The position numbers were made by a program, and so were the translations under genes. A DNA stretch of 64,000 nucleotides from Burkholderia sp. Ax-1724 (GTDB lineage Bacteria > Pseudomonadota > Gammaproteobacteria > Burkholderiales > Burkholderiaceae), in the NCBI RefSeq assembly GCF_011752995.1, contig NZ_VWWL01000017.1, positions 123,246 through 187,245 of the forward strand, written 5' to 3'. Shown piece by piece: positions 51,083 through 60,205 of the stretch (position 1 is its first letter; each line of letters begins with the position of its first letter). The notes under the pieces were generated by a model. It was not told where the DNA came from. It saw nothing but the letters and a program-made list of their open reading frames with translations, and made no database searches.

Positions 51083-51794
51083 AAGCGTTCGTGTGCGTCG
51101 GGGCGGTGTTAGCGTGTCTTCGCTGAAACGGAGCGGAGACACGATTGTCATTTGCCAAATGATCGGGGGGAGCGTAGGGTAAGTATATTTCTCGATCTCG
51201 AAATTTTGATGTACTCCTGAACGTACTTACCTGTGTCCGGATTGCTTTGTTCCCAGATGGACGGCTGCGGATCAAAAACTCCATGGGTTATGTTGATCGA
51301 TAATTTGGTTTGGATTCCTTTTTACTTATTTGAGAAATTGTTCGATGCCCAGGAGAGGACTCGAATTTAACACGTAACAGACTGAAAAATAACAAGAAAA
51401 TTGATTCCGATAACGACGTTATACGCACCTGTATACGCAAAAACCTTGGATGTTAGCGGCGCGTTGTGGCTCACGTGGGACGAATATTCTCTCGGGAGGA
51501 CGCTACTCTAGATTCCTTGAAGAACGAACCAATGAGCTAACGATGGGCCTTTTGGCAGATCGGTCCTGGGACATTGCGGCTCCTACAAACTGCAAGTCTG
51601 TCCCCAGTTGATGGCAATGAGATTTTGCTCAGTCGTCCGCACCCGCTCAAGCAACCCTTAAGCCAGATCACGCCATCATTCAAGAAATTCGCATTATGAG
51701 GAGTCGATACATTATTGGCTCCCGCTATTTGGCAGATGAAACCAAGCAAACTAAGCTGAACTATTACTTCATGGGGCTTTTCTTCGTCCGGTAA
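51083..51794. other. Gene-free AT-rich segment after the integrase
   Basis: Apart from its first ~80 bases this stretch is clearly poorer in GC than either flank and has no convincing gene. It contains paired TATACGCA-type motifs near 51420-51440 and an inverted taacg/cgtta near 51411. Its right limit, about 51,790-51,795, is where a solute-binding protein gene loses homology, so this segment is a junction sequence rather than an ordinary intergenic region. Confidence 0.55.
51114..51142 (+). other. Hairpin after the integrase gene
   Basis: gtgtcttcgct (51114-51124) pairs with agcggagacac (51132-51142), with one G-T wobble and loop GAAACGG. It is 31 bases after the integrase stop codon. No T-run follows; it may end the integrase transcript in a Rho-dependent way. 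Confidence 0.4.
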
Positions 51795-52467
51795 ATGGGT
51801 AGATTCCGCCGAGCGCCTTCTGCGTCCCGTCGACGGTTCGCATGTCCACCATAACGGACGCATCGCCCTTTTGAAGCAGGCGTGACACGGTAGGCTCGGT
51901 CGTCATGCCTGCGTCGATGCGCCGTTGCTGAACCGCGGCGATGAACGAGTTGTCGGCCCCGACAGGTAGCGTCGAATACTCCTTCGACGCAATGCCGAAT
52001 TTGCGCGCCATATAGCGCGTGAGAAAGTCAGTCGATGAGCCGAGTCCCGTCACACCCAGGGTCTTTCCCTTTGCGTCGGCCATGCTTTTCATCGGAGACG
52101 CCTTCGAGACGACCTCGACTTCACCTGGAACCTGCAGGAACGTTGCAATGGACCGGACATCCTTGCCCTTGCTTTGAAGGTCGATCGTATGATCGTACGC
52201 GCCCGCGATTGCCTGAACGGAACCGGAGAGCAGCTCGTTCTCGGCATCGACGCCGGCCGGCTGCGAAAGCAGTTCGACGTGCAGCTTCTCGTCCTTGAAG
52301 TAGCCGAGCTGATCGGCGAGCTTGGTAGGCAGGTAGATGAACTTTGCGATACCGCCGACCATGATCGAGATGGTCTGGTTGTCGTCGGCCCGCGCGGGCG
52401 AGATGGCAACCACGCTTGCAAGTGCGATGGCTGTGCAGAAAAGACGTGCTTTCGGCGATTTGTTCAT
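51769..52467 (-). pseudogene. Truncated NitT/TauT-type ABC solute-binding protein
   Basis: The reading frame gives 232 residues, against about 320-340 for the family. It has a signal peptide (about 1-27, FCTAIALASVVAISPARA), then IMVGGIAKFIYLPTKLADQL, GYFKDEKLHVELLSQPAG, KGKTLGVTGLGSSTDFLTRY and RRIDAGMTTEPTVSRLLQKG, all typical of the NMT1/SsuA/TauA class. Family resemblance stops at LGGIYP near 51,795; the last ten residues (FTGRRKAP and stop) look like read-through into foreign sequence. The permease and ATPase genes that should accompany it are absent. It follows the porin gene by 132 bases. It is probably not functional. Confidence 0.8.
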
Positions 52468-52599
52468 GGTTTTTCTCTCGGAAGGGTCTTCAGGTCAAAA
52501 GCAACCGGAGCGAGACGCTCTGTAGCGTGCAGTCACGTCCCACCCCGGCTTGTCGCCGTGAGCCCGCTGTCGTCTCCGGGACCGCGGGTTCGCGAGGCG

Positions 52600-53826
52600 T
52601 CAGAACTTGTGCCGGATGCCGACGCGCAGGGAAACCTGCTTGTCGGTGGTGGAGGGTGTCAAGCCAGTGATCTGCGCAACGGCGCTCTGCCCGGTCGAAT
52701 CGGTGCCGCTCGCCTTTTCGTAGACCGCCAGCGTGTAGACATCGGTCCGGGCCGAGAGGAAATAGTCGAGCCCGGCGCTGAAAAGGTTGTAGTTGGCACC
52801 ATCCCTGCCGCCTGCGCCCCCGTTGCGTGTGTAGTCGTAAGCGAGACCGGCCAGCAGTGAAGGTGTGAGCTGGTATCTCGCGTTGATTTCCACGTTATTG
52901 AAGGCGGCCGTGCCTTGGTAATGCAGTGTGTTCGGTCCCGACGCGGAGCCCATCTCCTCGAATCGGGTATTCGAATACGCGAGATTCACATTGAGCGAGC
53001 CAAACGTCACACCGGCACCTACGCCTGCGATCTCGAGGCGGTTCGCGGACGCGTACCCAGCGAACACAGGATTGCTTTGCGGGCTCGTCGTGCTGCCGAA
53101 GCTGCCCAGATTATTGGTCGTCGCCGGGCCAGCGTTCGGATTGGCACCGAAGAACGAGGTGTTCGGATTGCGCATGTTCAGGTAGCCCGCACCGAGCGAG
53201 AAGGGGCCATGTGAGTAGGACGCGCCCGCACCCCAGATCCAGTTGCTCGAAAACGAACCCGGCGTGCCGCCGAGGTTCATCATCGCTTCGACGGTCAGCC
53301 CCTGGTAGTTTGCGCTGCGGAACTTGATCGAGTTGTTGATGCGGCGGGTATTGAGCGCATTGTCCAGATCGCTCGGGTGTGAGCTCATATAGCCGCCCCA
53401 TTGCGGCGCGGCGAGAAACGGCCCGAAGTTGTCGACCACGGGATCATACTGGCGACCCAGCGTCACGGTGCCGACAGGGTTTCCCAGGCCGACGTAGGCC
53501 TGCCGACCAAACAGAGCGCCTCCCTGATTGAGCGCGCCATTATTGCTGTAAATCCCGCTCTCCAGCACGAATAGTGACTTGAGACCGCCACCCAGGTCCT
53601 CTGTGCCTTTCAAACCCCAGCGGCTGCCTTGGAGGCCCGCCGAGCCGCCTTCGATCATCGCGATCTGATGGCCCCCTACCAGACCGGACGCCGTTTTTGC
53701 CGTCTGGACGTTATTCGTGTAATTGACCCCGCTATCGATAATGCCGTACAGCGTTACGCTGCTTTGCGCGTGGGCAAGACCGGCAATGCCGCTCAGTACT
53801 GCGAATGATAGGGCGGACTTCTTCAT
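52600..53826 (-). CDS. Gram-negative (OmpC-type) outer membrane porin
   Basis: Trimeric general-diffusion porin of the Burkholderia type. The 408-residue product has a signal peptide (MKKSALSFAVLSGIAGLAHA), mature start QSSVTLYGIIDSGVNYTNN, the conserved SRWGLKGTEDLGGGLKSLFV and FGRQAYVGLGNPVGTVTLGR segments, and a C-terminal phenylalanine (VGIRHKF). The ATG at 53826 has GGAG upstream; an in-frame ATG at 53850 would put a hydrophilic stretch ahead of the signal peptide. It sits between an MFS gene and a solute-binding protein remnant, suggesting outer-membrane entry for the substrate of this block. Confidence 0.92.
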   Translation of the reverse strand: MKKSALSFAVLSGIAGLAHAQSSVTLYGIIDSGVNYTNNVQTAKTASGLVGGHQIAMIEGGSAGLQGSRWGLKGTEDLGGGLKSLFVLESGIYSNNGALNQGGALFGRQAYVGLGNPVGTVTLGRQYDPVVDNFGPFLAAPQWGGYMSSHPSDLDNALNTRRINNSIKFRSANYQGLTVEAMMNLGGTPGSFSSNWIWGAGASYSHGPFSLGAGYLNMRNPNTSFFGANPNAGPATTNNLGSFGSTTSPQSNPVFAGYASANRLEIAGVGAGVTFGSLNVNLAYSNTRFEEMGSASGPNTLHYQGTAAFNNVEINARYQLTPSLLAGLAYDYTRNGGAGGRDGANYNLFSAGLDYFLSARTDVYTLAVYEKASGTDSTGQSAVAQITGLTPSTTDKQVSLRVGIRHKF

Positions 53827-53900
53827 CGGAATGATCTCCAGTTGCTTCATGTTATTGACTACATGTGGCTTCTCATCGGGCACTACTGCCCGACGCGAAG

Positions 53901-55226
53901 TCAGTGAGTTTGATTCGGGACGGCCTCAGTAGCGTCGTCGGTATCGTGCCCATTGATGCGGATGAAATACGTCATCAGGAACGACATGACCAGCAGTGCC
54001 GACAGAAACAGCAGGCCGGGCGTTGCGCTTTTTCCTGCGCCCTGGAGATATCCGATTGCGAACGGTCCAACGAATCCGCCGAGATTACCCACCGAATTGA
54101 TGACTGCAATGGCGACCGCGGCCGTAGAACGGGTGAGGAACAGCGTGGGCAGTGCCCAGAACGGGGATTTGAACGCGTAGAGTCCCGCCAGGCTCAGGCT
54201 GATCAACGAGATCGATACGTAGGGATTCGTCGACAGGCCGGCGCCCAGCAGCGCGAGCGCAGCGACGCCGAGAGGGATCGCTGAATGCAGGCGTCGTTCG
54301 TTGTGGCGATCCGAGCTTCTGGACCACATCACCATGGCGATCGTCGCGAAAATGTACGGCACCATGGCGATGAGGCCGACCTGGGTGTGGCTCAACGTCT
54401 TGGAAAATCCCTTGATGATCTGAGGCATCCAGTAGCCGACACCGAGACTGCCGCATTGGTAGACGAAGTAGATGAACGACAGGTACAGCACTTTCGGATT
54501 GGTCATCGCTTTGAGCGAGCCGAAATGCTTTGCCTTGGGGCGGGACTTTCGATCGTTTGCCAGTTCGCCCAGCAGCCATTCGCGCTCGTGAGGCTTGAGC
54601 CACTTCGCATCGGCGGGCCGGTCGGTCAGATAGAAGAAGCACAGTACGCCGCCGATCAGCGCGGGCGCACCTTCCAGAACGAGCATCCAGCGCCAGCCGC
54701 TCCAGTTCAGCCACTGCGCGTTGTCCATGACCCATGTGCTGAGCGGTGCGCCGATGATGTACGAGACCGGAATGGCGGCCGTGAACAGTGCGACCGTGGT
54801 CGCGAGTTCCTTCGCGCGGAACCAGTACGTCAGATAGACGATGATGCCGGGGAAAAAGCCGGCCTCGGCCACGCCGAGCAAAAAGCGCAGCACATAAAGC
54901 TGCGTGGCGTTCTGCACGAATGCGGAGCCCACGGAAACGATGCCCCATGTCACCAGAATGCGGGCTATCCAGATGCGCGCGCCGAACTTGTTGAGCATGA
55001 CGTTGCTCGGCACCTCGAACAGGAAGTAGCCGATGAAGAAGATGCCCGAGGCGAAGCCGAATGCCTCGCTGCTCAGCGCCAGCTCATGATTCATCTGCAA
55101 CGCCGCGTAGCCGATGTTCGCGCGGTCGATGTACGAAATGATGTAGAGGATGAAAACGAACGGGATGATGCGCCACGTGATCTTGCGTACGAGCGCATGT
55201 TCGTCGATTGCAGTATTTGCTTGCAT
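53901..55226 (-). CDS. MFS transporter, anion:cation symporter (phthalate permease-like) family
   Basis: Twelve-helix inner-membrane carrier of the ACS family, which imports organic anions such as sugar acids, tartrate or phthalate. The 441-residue product has RIIPFVFILYIISYIDRANI (family first helix), the RFLLGVAEAGFFPGIIVYLT and YWFRAKELATTVALFTAAIP segments, a central loop with KHFGSLKAMTNPKVLYL, and INSVGNLGGFVGPFAIGYLQ in the C-terminal half. The ATG at 55226 begins MQANTAIDEHALVRKIT. It is 58 bases downstream of the lactonase gene and 74 bases upstream of the porin gene, on one strand. Confidence 0.92.
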   Translation of the reverse strand: MQANTAIDEHALVRKITWRIIPFVFILYIISYIDRANIGYAALQMNHELALSSEAFGFASGIFFIGYFLFEVPSNVMLNKFGARIWIARILVTWGIVSVGSAFVQNATQLYVLRFLLGVAEAGFFPGIIVYLTYWFRAKELATTVALFTAAIPVSYIIGAPLSTWVMDNAQWLNWSGWRWMLVLEGAPALIGGVLCFFYLTDRPADAKWLKPHEREWLLGELANDRKSRPKAKHFGSLKAMTNPKVLYLSFIYFVYQCGSLGVGYWMPQIIKGFSKTLSHTQVGLIAMVPYIFATIAMVMWSRSSDRHNERRLHSAIPLGVAALALLGAGLSTNPYVSISLISLSLAGLYAFKSPFWALPTLFLTRSTAAVAIAVINSVGNLGGFVGPFAIGYLQGAGKSATPGLLFLSALLVMSFLMTYFIRINGHDTDDATEAVPNQTH

Positions 55227-55284
55227 GTGTTTCTCCACCGGCGGCCGAGGCCCGCCAGGTTTCGCGTGGAATCGAAAGAGCGTG

Positions 55285-56535
55285 TCAGGCGTGGCGCGGT
55301 GAGAACACCATGCAAACCGGGCTGCCCGACGGGGCGACGAAGCCGGTCGGTGCGAGGGTGCCCGACTGGGCATCGACGGAGAACGCCACGATGGTGTCGC
55401 TGTCCTCGTTCAGCACATACATGAAGCGGCCATCGGGTGTGCTCGTCATGAACCGTGGCGTCTTGCCTTGCGCAGGAATCGCATTCAGGAAGCGCAGATG
55501 TCCGTTCGATGCATCGATACTGAACACGGCAATGCTGTCGTCGCCGCGGTTCGACGCATAGACGAATCGGCCGGTGCGATCGACTTCGATCTCCGAGCCG
55601 CGGCTATCACCCGTGTAGGTGTCGGGCAGACTCGAAAGCACTTGCAGTGGCGTGAGCGAGCCGTTGGCCGCATCGTAGCCATACGTCGTGACCGTCGAAT
55701 CGAGCTCGTTGACGACCCATGCATGACGGCCGTCCGGATGAAACGCGATATGGCGTGGCCCCGCACCCTCGCGGGAAACGACGAAGGGCGTCTCGGCCGG
55801 CGCGAGCTGGCCGTTTTCGAAACGGAACGAGAACGTACGGTCGAGTCCCTTGTCCGGAACGATCACGAAGCGGCCCGTGGGATCGAACGGATTGAAGTGC
55901 GGCTTCGACTGCTTCTGTTCGATGCGATGCGGACCGATCGGGCCTTCCAGGTGCACGAGTTGCGAGAGCGGTTCGAGCGAGCCGTCGGCGGCGATAGGCA
56001 GCACCGCGAGGCTCGCGCCGATGTGATTCGACACGACCACGTAGCGACCGGTCGGGTCGATCGCGAGATGCACGGGATTTTTGCCTTCGGTGCTCCGGCG
56101 ATTGATGAACGCGAGCTTGCCGCTGATCTTGTCGACCTTGAACGCGCTGATGTCGCTCAGGTCGCCATGCACGGTGTAAAGATGCTTGCCGTCCCGGCTC
56201 AACGCAAGGAACGACGGGTTGACCAGGTCCTTGACGAGTTGCACGAGCGTGAGCGCGCCGGTCTGCGTATCGACCTGGTACACGCTGATGCCATCGCCGC
56301 GGGCGTTTCGTTCGCGCGTGGTGCGCGAACCGACATAAGCAAACATGGATTTCTTTCCTTTCAAAACGATGTGCGCCGGATCCTCTTCGTCCGCGAAAAC
56401 CGTCCGCGGGGCCGTGCCCAGCGTCGCGAGCGCGACAAACGAGGCTGCGCCCAGCACGAGGTCACGCCGGGACCGGCAGGGGAGCTCATGCGCCCCCAAT
56501 TCTGGCGTGGGTAACGAGATGCCGGGTTTGTTCAC
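55285..56535 (-). CDS. Tat-exported seven-bladed beta-propeller lactonase (YbhE/Pgl-like)
   Basis: The 416-residue product is of the 6-phosphogluconolactonase/carboxymuconate-lactonase beta-propeller family (YbhE type). An N-terminal twin-arginine signal (SRRDLVLGAASFVALATLG, residues about 22-40) shows export to the periplasm, so it is unlikely to be the pentose-phosphate enzyme. Repeated propeller blades each carry a D-P/D-G turn (SRDGKHLYTVHGDLSDISAF, DPTGRYVVVSNHIGASLAVL, HPDGRHAWVVNELDSTVTTY, DRTGRFVYASNRGDDSIAVF, TPDGRFMYVLNEDSDTIVAF). It is divergent from an aconitase gene with only 74 bases between them. A periplasmic lactonase beside an organic-anion transporter suggests a lactone substrate. 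The exact reaction is not known. Confidence 0.85.
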   Translation of the reverse strand: MNKPGISLPTPELGAHELPCRSRRDLVLGAASFVALATLGTAPRTVFADEEDPAHIVLKGKKSMFAYVGSRTTRERNARGDGISVYQVDTQTGALTLVQLVKDLVNPSFLALSRDGKHLYTVHGDLSDISAFKVDKISGKLAFINRRSTEGKNPVHLAIDPTGRYVVVSNHIGASLAVLPIAADGSLEPLSQLVHLEGPIGPHRIEQKQSKPHFNPFDPTGRFVIVPDKGLDRTFSFRFENGQLAPAETPFVVSREGAGPRHIAFHPDGRHAWVVNELDSTVTTYGYDAANGSLTPLQVLSSLPDTYTGDSRGSEIEVDRTGRFVYASNRGDDSIAVFSIDASNGHLRFLNAIPAQGKTPRFMTSTPDGRFMYVLNEDSDTIVAFSVDAQSGTLAPTGFVAPSGSPVCMVFSPRHA

Positions 56536-56609
56536 GCTGTCTCCTGATTTTGGTACGTCGGGTTTCCACTTGATTGCATTTTGACCAGGAGAAGTGCAAA
56601 AATACAGTT
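56536..56609. promoter_or_regulatory. Compact divergent control region of lactonase and aconitase genes
   Basis: Both start codons flank only 74 bases, so the two promoters must overlap. TTGCA at 56574-56578 and TGCAA at 56595-56599 form an inverted pair with centres about two helical turns apart. This could be an operator for the nearby GntR protein, but no match to a known GntR consensus was established. Confidence 0.4.
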
Positions 56610-59234
56610 ATGGAAAACACCGACACCCCCCTCATCTCCAGTCTCGACGTTGCCGGCGCGAGCTTGCGTTTCGTCGATCTGCCCGCAATGTTTGGCGCGG
56701 AATTGCGCGACTTGCCCGTCGTGCTGCGTCTGCTGCTCGAAAACGTCATTCGTAATACGGATGACGACGAGCGCCGCCATGCCGTGACAGCGATACTCGC
56801 GTGGCGTGAGCGCGGCACCAGCGAGCACGAAATCGCGTTCCAACCCAATCGCGTGTTGATGCACGACACGACGAGCACGCCCGCGCTGGTCGACATCGCC
56901 GCCATGCGCGACGCGCTGGCCGAGGCTGGCGCCGATCCCGCCGCGCTCAATCCCGTACTGCCTGTCGATTCGTCGGTGGACCATTCGCTCGCGGTCGAAT
57001 ACTTCGGCAAGCCCGATGCCGCGCCGAACAATCTCGCGCTCGAACTGCGCCGCAATGAGGAGCGCTACCGCTTTCTGCGCTGGGCCTCGCAGGCGCTCAC
57101 TGGCGTGCGTATCCATCCGCCTGGCACGGGCATCATGCATACGATCAATCTCGAGCAACTCGCGACGGTCGTCACTCGCGTGGAGCGCGACGGTGAGCAA
57201 TGGGCCGTGCCCGATACGCTGATCGGCACGGACAGCCACACGCCGATGATCAACGGCATCGGCGTGCTCGGCTGGGGCGTGGGCGGACTCGAAGCGCAGA
57301 CGGTGATGTTCGGCATGCCGGTGATGCAGCGCATTCCGGACGTGATCGGCGTGCGCCTGACGGGCGCGTTGAGGCCGGGCTCGCTCGCCACAGACCTCGC
57401 GCTCACGGTCACGCAGCGCCTGCGCGCGATAGGCGTGTCGGGCGAATTCGTCGAATTCTTCGGGCCGGGCGTTTCGACGCTGAGCGCGGGAGAGCGCTCG
57501 GTCGTCGCGAACATGGCGCCGGAGTACGGTGCATCGACGGGCTTTTTCCCGGTGGACGCACGCACGCTCGACTATCTGAGCGCCACAAATCGCAACGAAG
57601 CAACCGTGCAACTGGTTGAAGCGTTCACGCGTGCGGCCGGTCTGTGGTTCGATCCCGAGGCCGCGCCGCGCTACACGCGCACGATCGACATCGACCTATC
57701 CAGCATCGGCATGCATGTCGCGGGACCGCGTCGCCCGCAGGATCTGCTCGATTACACGGCATTGCCTGCCACGCTTGCGAAGCTCGACTTCACGCCGAAA
57801 TCGAAGCACGCAACGATGCCGCGTCATCCCGTAGCGATCGCGGCGATCACGAGCTGCACGAACACCTCTGATCCGGCGTTGTTGATCGCCGCCGGTCTTG
57901 TGGCGCGCAAGGCGCGCGCGAAAGGCCTGACGGTGCCGGCATGGATCAAGACATCTCTCGCGCCCGGGTCGCCCGCTGCCGCTTCATATCTCGAACGCGC
58001 GGGTTTGATCGACGATCTTTCTGCCGTGGGCTTCGATATCGTCGGCTATGGCTGCACGACCTGCATCGGCAACTCCGGGCCGCTCACCGAAAGCGTGCGC
58101 ATGGCTCAGGCTGAAGGCAGCATTTATCCCGTCGCGGTGCTGTCGGGCAACCGCAATTTCGCGGGGCGCATTCATCCCGATCTCGATCTCGGTTTCATCA
58201 TGTCGCCGCCGCTCGTGATCGCGTTCGCCCTTGCGGGGGATGCCGAAACCGACCTGGGCCGGGAGCCCGTGCAAGTCGGCGCCGATGGCACGCCGATCTG
58301 GCTGCGCGATCTCTGGCCCACGCGCGAAGAAGTGGCCGCGCTCGTCGAGCAATCGGCCGATCCAGAGGACTACCCGCGCGCATTCGCCGTGGCGAGCCGC
58401 AATCCGGCGTGGCACGAACTCGATGCACCATCGGGCGCACGCTTTCCGTGGAACCCCGCGTCCACTGCATTGCGCCGTCCGCCGTTCGCCGCGGTCGATC
58501 AGGGCAGTCAGCTCGGCAGCTATCGCGCCTATCCGTTGCTCGTGCTCGGCGACGATATCACGACCGACCATATCTCGCCGGCGAGCGCGATTCCGAAAGA
58601 CAGCTTCGTGGCTGATTTCCTCGTCTCGCGCGGCGACGATCGCAACGACCTCAACGTATTCGCCTCGCGCCGCGGCAATTGGGAAGTGATGATGCGCGCG
58701 GCGTTCTACAGCAAGACACTCGTGAACCGCCTGAAGCCGGACATGCCGGTCGCTCACACGCTGCACGCGCCGAGCGGCGACGTTCTGCCCATTTTCGAGG
58801 CTGCGCAACGCTACGCGGCGGGGGGCGATTCCGTCGTGCTCGTCGCAGGTGAACGCTATGGCACGGGCTCGTCGCGCGACTGGGCCGCGAAGGGCCAGCG
58901 GCTGCTCGGCATACGTGCGGTGCTGGCCGCGAGCTTCGAGCGCATCCATCGCTCGAATCTGATCGGCATGGGTATCCTGCCGTTGCGATTCGCGCCCGGC
59001 ACCCATCCGGATACACTCGCGCTCGGGCCGGGTGATATGCTCGAAGTCGACGCCGCCGCCGCCGCTATCACTCCACGCTGTGCGGTGCCGGTTCGGGTCG
59101 TGCGCGCCGATGGCCGCGTCGAGCCGATCGACGTCCGCGCCGCCGTCGAGACGCAGCTCGAATGCAAATTGTTGCGCTCGGGCGGCGTCATTCCGCTAAT
59201 CCTGCAAAAGAATCTCGCGACCGTGAAAGGCTGA
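56610..59234 (+). CDS. acnA: Aconitate hydratase, AcnA/IRP type
   Basis: Iron-sulfur enzyme of the AcnA/IRP branch, which interconverts citrate and isocitrate or related tricarboxylic acids. The 874-residue product has VDSSVDHSLAVEYFG, TGIMHTINLEQLATV, the three [4Fe-4S] cysteines C416 (SCTNTS), C482 and C485 (GYGCTTCIGNSG), and the C-terminal swivel domain with DDITTDHISPASAIP and GERYGTGSSRDWAAKGQRLL. All active-site features seem intact. The ATG at 56610 gives MENTDTPLISSLDVAGASLR. It is 35 bases upstream of a GntR gene and divergent from a lactonase, so it is probably a dedicated catabolic copy and not the housekeeping aconitase. Confidence 0.92.
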   Translation: MENTDTPLISSLDVAGASLRFVDLPAMFGAELRDLPVVLRLLLENVIRNTDDDERRHAVTAILAWRERGTSEHEIAFQPNRVLMHDTTSTPALVDIAAMRDALAEAGADPAALNPVLPVDSSVDHSLAVEYFGKPDAAPNNLALELRRNEERYRFLRWASQALTGVRIHPPGTGIMHTINLEQLATVVTRVERDGEQWAVPDTLIGTDSHTPMINGIGVLGWGVGGLEAQTVMFGMPVMQRIPDVIGVRLTGALRPGSLATDLALTVTQRLRAIGVSGEFVEFFGPGVSTLSAGERSVVANMAPEYGASTGFFPVDARTLDYLSATNRNEATVQLVEAFTRAAGLWFDPEAAPRYTRTIDIDLSSIGMHVAGPRRPQDLLDYTALPATLAKLDFTPKSKHATMPRHPVAIAAITSCTNTSDPALLIAAGLVARKARAKGLTVPAWIKTSLAPGSPAAASYLERAGLIDDLSAVGFDIVGYGCTTCIGNSGPLTESVRMAQAEGSIYPVAVLSGNRNFAGRIHPDLDLGFIMSPPLVIAFALAGDAETDLGREPVQVGADGTPIWLRDLWPTREEVAALVEQSADPEDYPRAFAVASRNPAWHELDAPSGARFPWNPASTALRRPPFAAVDQGSQLGSYRAYPLLVLGDDITTDHISPASAIPKDSFVADFLVSRGDDRNDLNVFASRRGNWEVMMRAAFYSKTLVNRLKPDMPVAHTLHAPSGDVLPIFEAAQRYAAGGDSVVLVAGERYGTGSSRDWAAKGQRLLGIRAVLAASFERIHRSNLIGMGILPLRFAPGTHPDTLALGPGDMLEVDAAAAAITPRCAVPVRVVRADGRVEPIDVRAAVETQLECKLLRSGGVIPLILQKNLATVKG

Positions 59235-59269
59235 CAGCAAGCCCTGCGCGGCGCAGCTGGCTGATAGAG

Positions 59270-60205
59270 ATGATTGACCGCTCCATTGCAACCCAGATAC
59301 TCGAACTGATCAGCAACGAAGGGCTCGAGGCCGGCGCGCATTTGCCCGCGCAGATGCTTGCCGACCGGCTTCGCGTGTCGCGCTCGCCCGTGAACGAAGC
59401 GCTCGCGCTGCTGCACGAGAAGGGCGTGCTGACGCGCGAGAAAAACCGTGGCTTCTTCGTGGCACGGCCGCTCATCGACCCGCTTTCCGACGTGGTCAGC
59501 GAACTGGGACTTGGCGGCACGAGCATCGTGACGAGCGTCTATTTCCAGATTGCCGATGATCGACTCAAAGGGCTTCTGTCGGGCGTCGTGTCCTAGCAGT
59601 TGATCCGGACCCGCTACGGTCTGACGAACGCGCAAGTAACAGCGGTGTTGAACCGGATCGCCCAGGAGGGGTGGGCCGAGCGCAAGCCCGGCTATGGTTG
59701 GGAATTCTCGCCAATGCTCACGACCCCCGACAGCCTGCTCAAGTCGTACCGCTTGCGTCTCGCGCTGGAGCCCGCCGCGCTGCTCGAGCCCGGCTACCGG
59801 CTCGAACGCAAGGTACTCGAGCGTTGCCGCGAGGTCGAAATGCACCTGCTTGCCGGTGGTATCGAAACCGACACCGCCGACCAGTTGCACGATCGCGGCG
59901 TGCGTTTTCACGAGTCGCTCGTCGAGGCGTCGGGCAACAGCTTTTTCATCGATACCATTCGCCGTGTGAACCGTGTGCGTCGCCTGATCTCCTACCGATC
60001 GATGCAGCATCGCGAGCGCTACGTGGAGCATGCGAAGCAGCATCTGCACGTGCTCGAACTGCTGGAGCGCGAGCGCAACGAAGAGGCGTCCGAGGAACTA
60101 CGGCAGCACCTGTTGCATACCCTGGAGGCTTTGGCGAGCATCCGGGAAATTCTCGATTCCGGGCCGGACGATCAACGCACGGCTCAACCTGAAACGACCT
60201 TATGA
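59270..60205 (+). pseudogene. GntR/FCD-type regulator interrupted by an in-frame TAG
   Basis: A single reading frame of 311 codons with one stop, TAG at 59594-59596 (codon 109). Residues 1-70 form a winged-helix GntR domain (LPAQMLADRLRVSRSPVNEA, LHEKGVLTREKNRGFFVARP). Residues about 90-140 look like a second winged-helix segment that contains the stop (IADDRLKGLLSGVVS, stop, QLIRTRYGLTNAQVTAVLNR, GYGWEFSP). An FCD-type helical ligand domain follows (LRLALEPAALLEPGYRLERK to RQHLLHTLEALASIREIL). The frame is otherwise clean on both sides, so this is a recent nonsense change, a suppressed stop, or a sequencing error. The stop codon TGA overlaps the next gene by four bases. Confidence 0.85.

Noticed and set aside
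51537..51863. A 108-codon minus-strand frame after the integrase
   Set aside because: It overlaps the truncated solute-binding protein in another frame, spans the composition junction and shows no family motif.
55285..56535. Housekeeping 6-phosphogluconolactonase
   Set aside because: The Tat signal and lack of pentose-phosphate or Entner-Doudoroff genes nearby argue against it.
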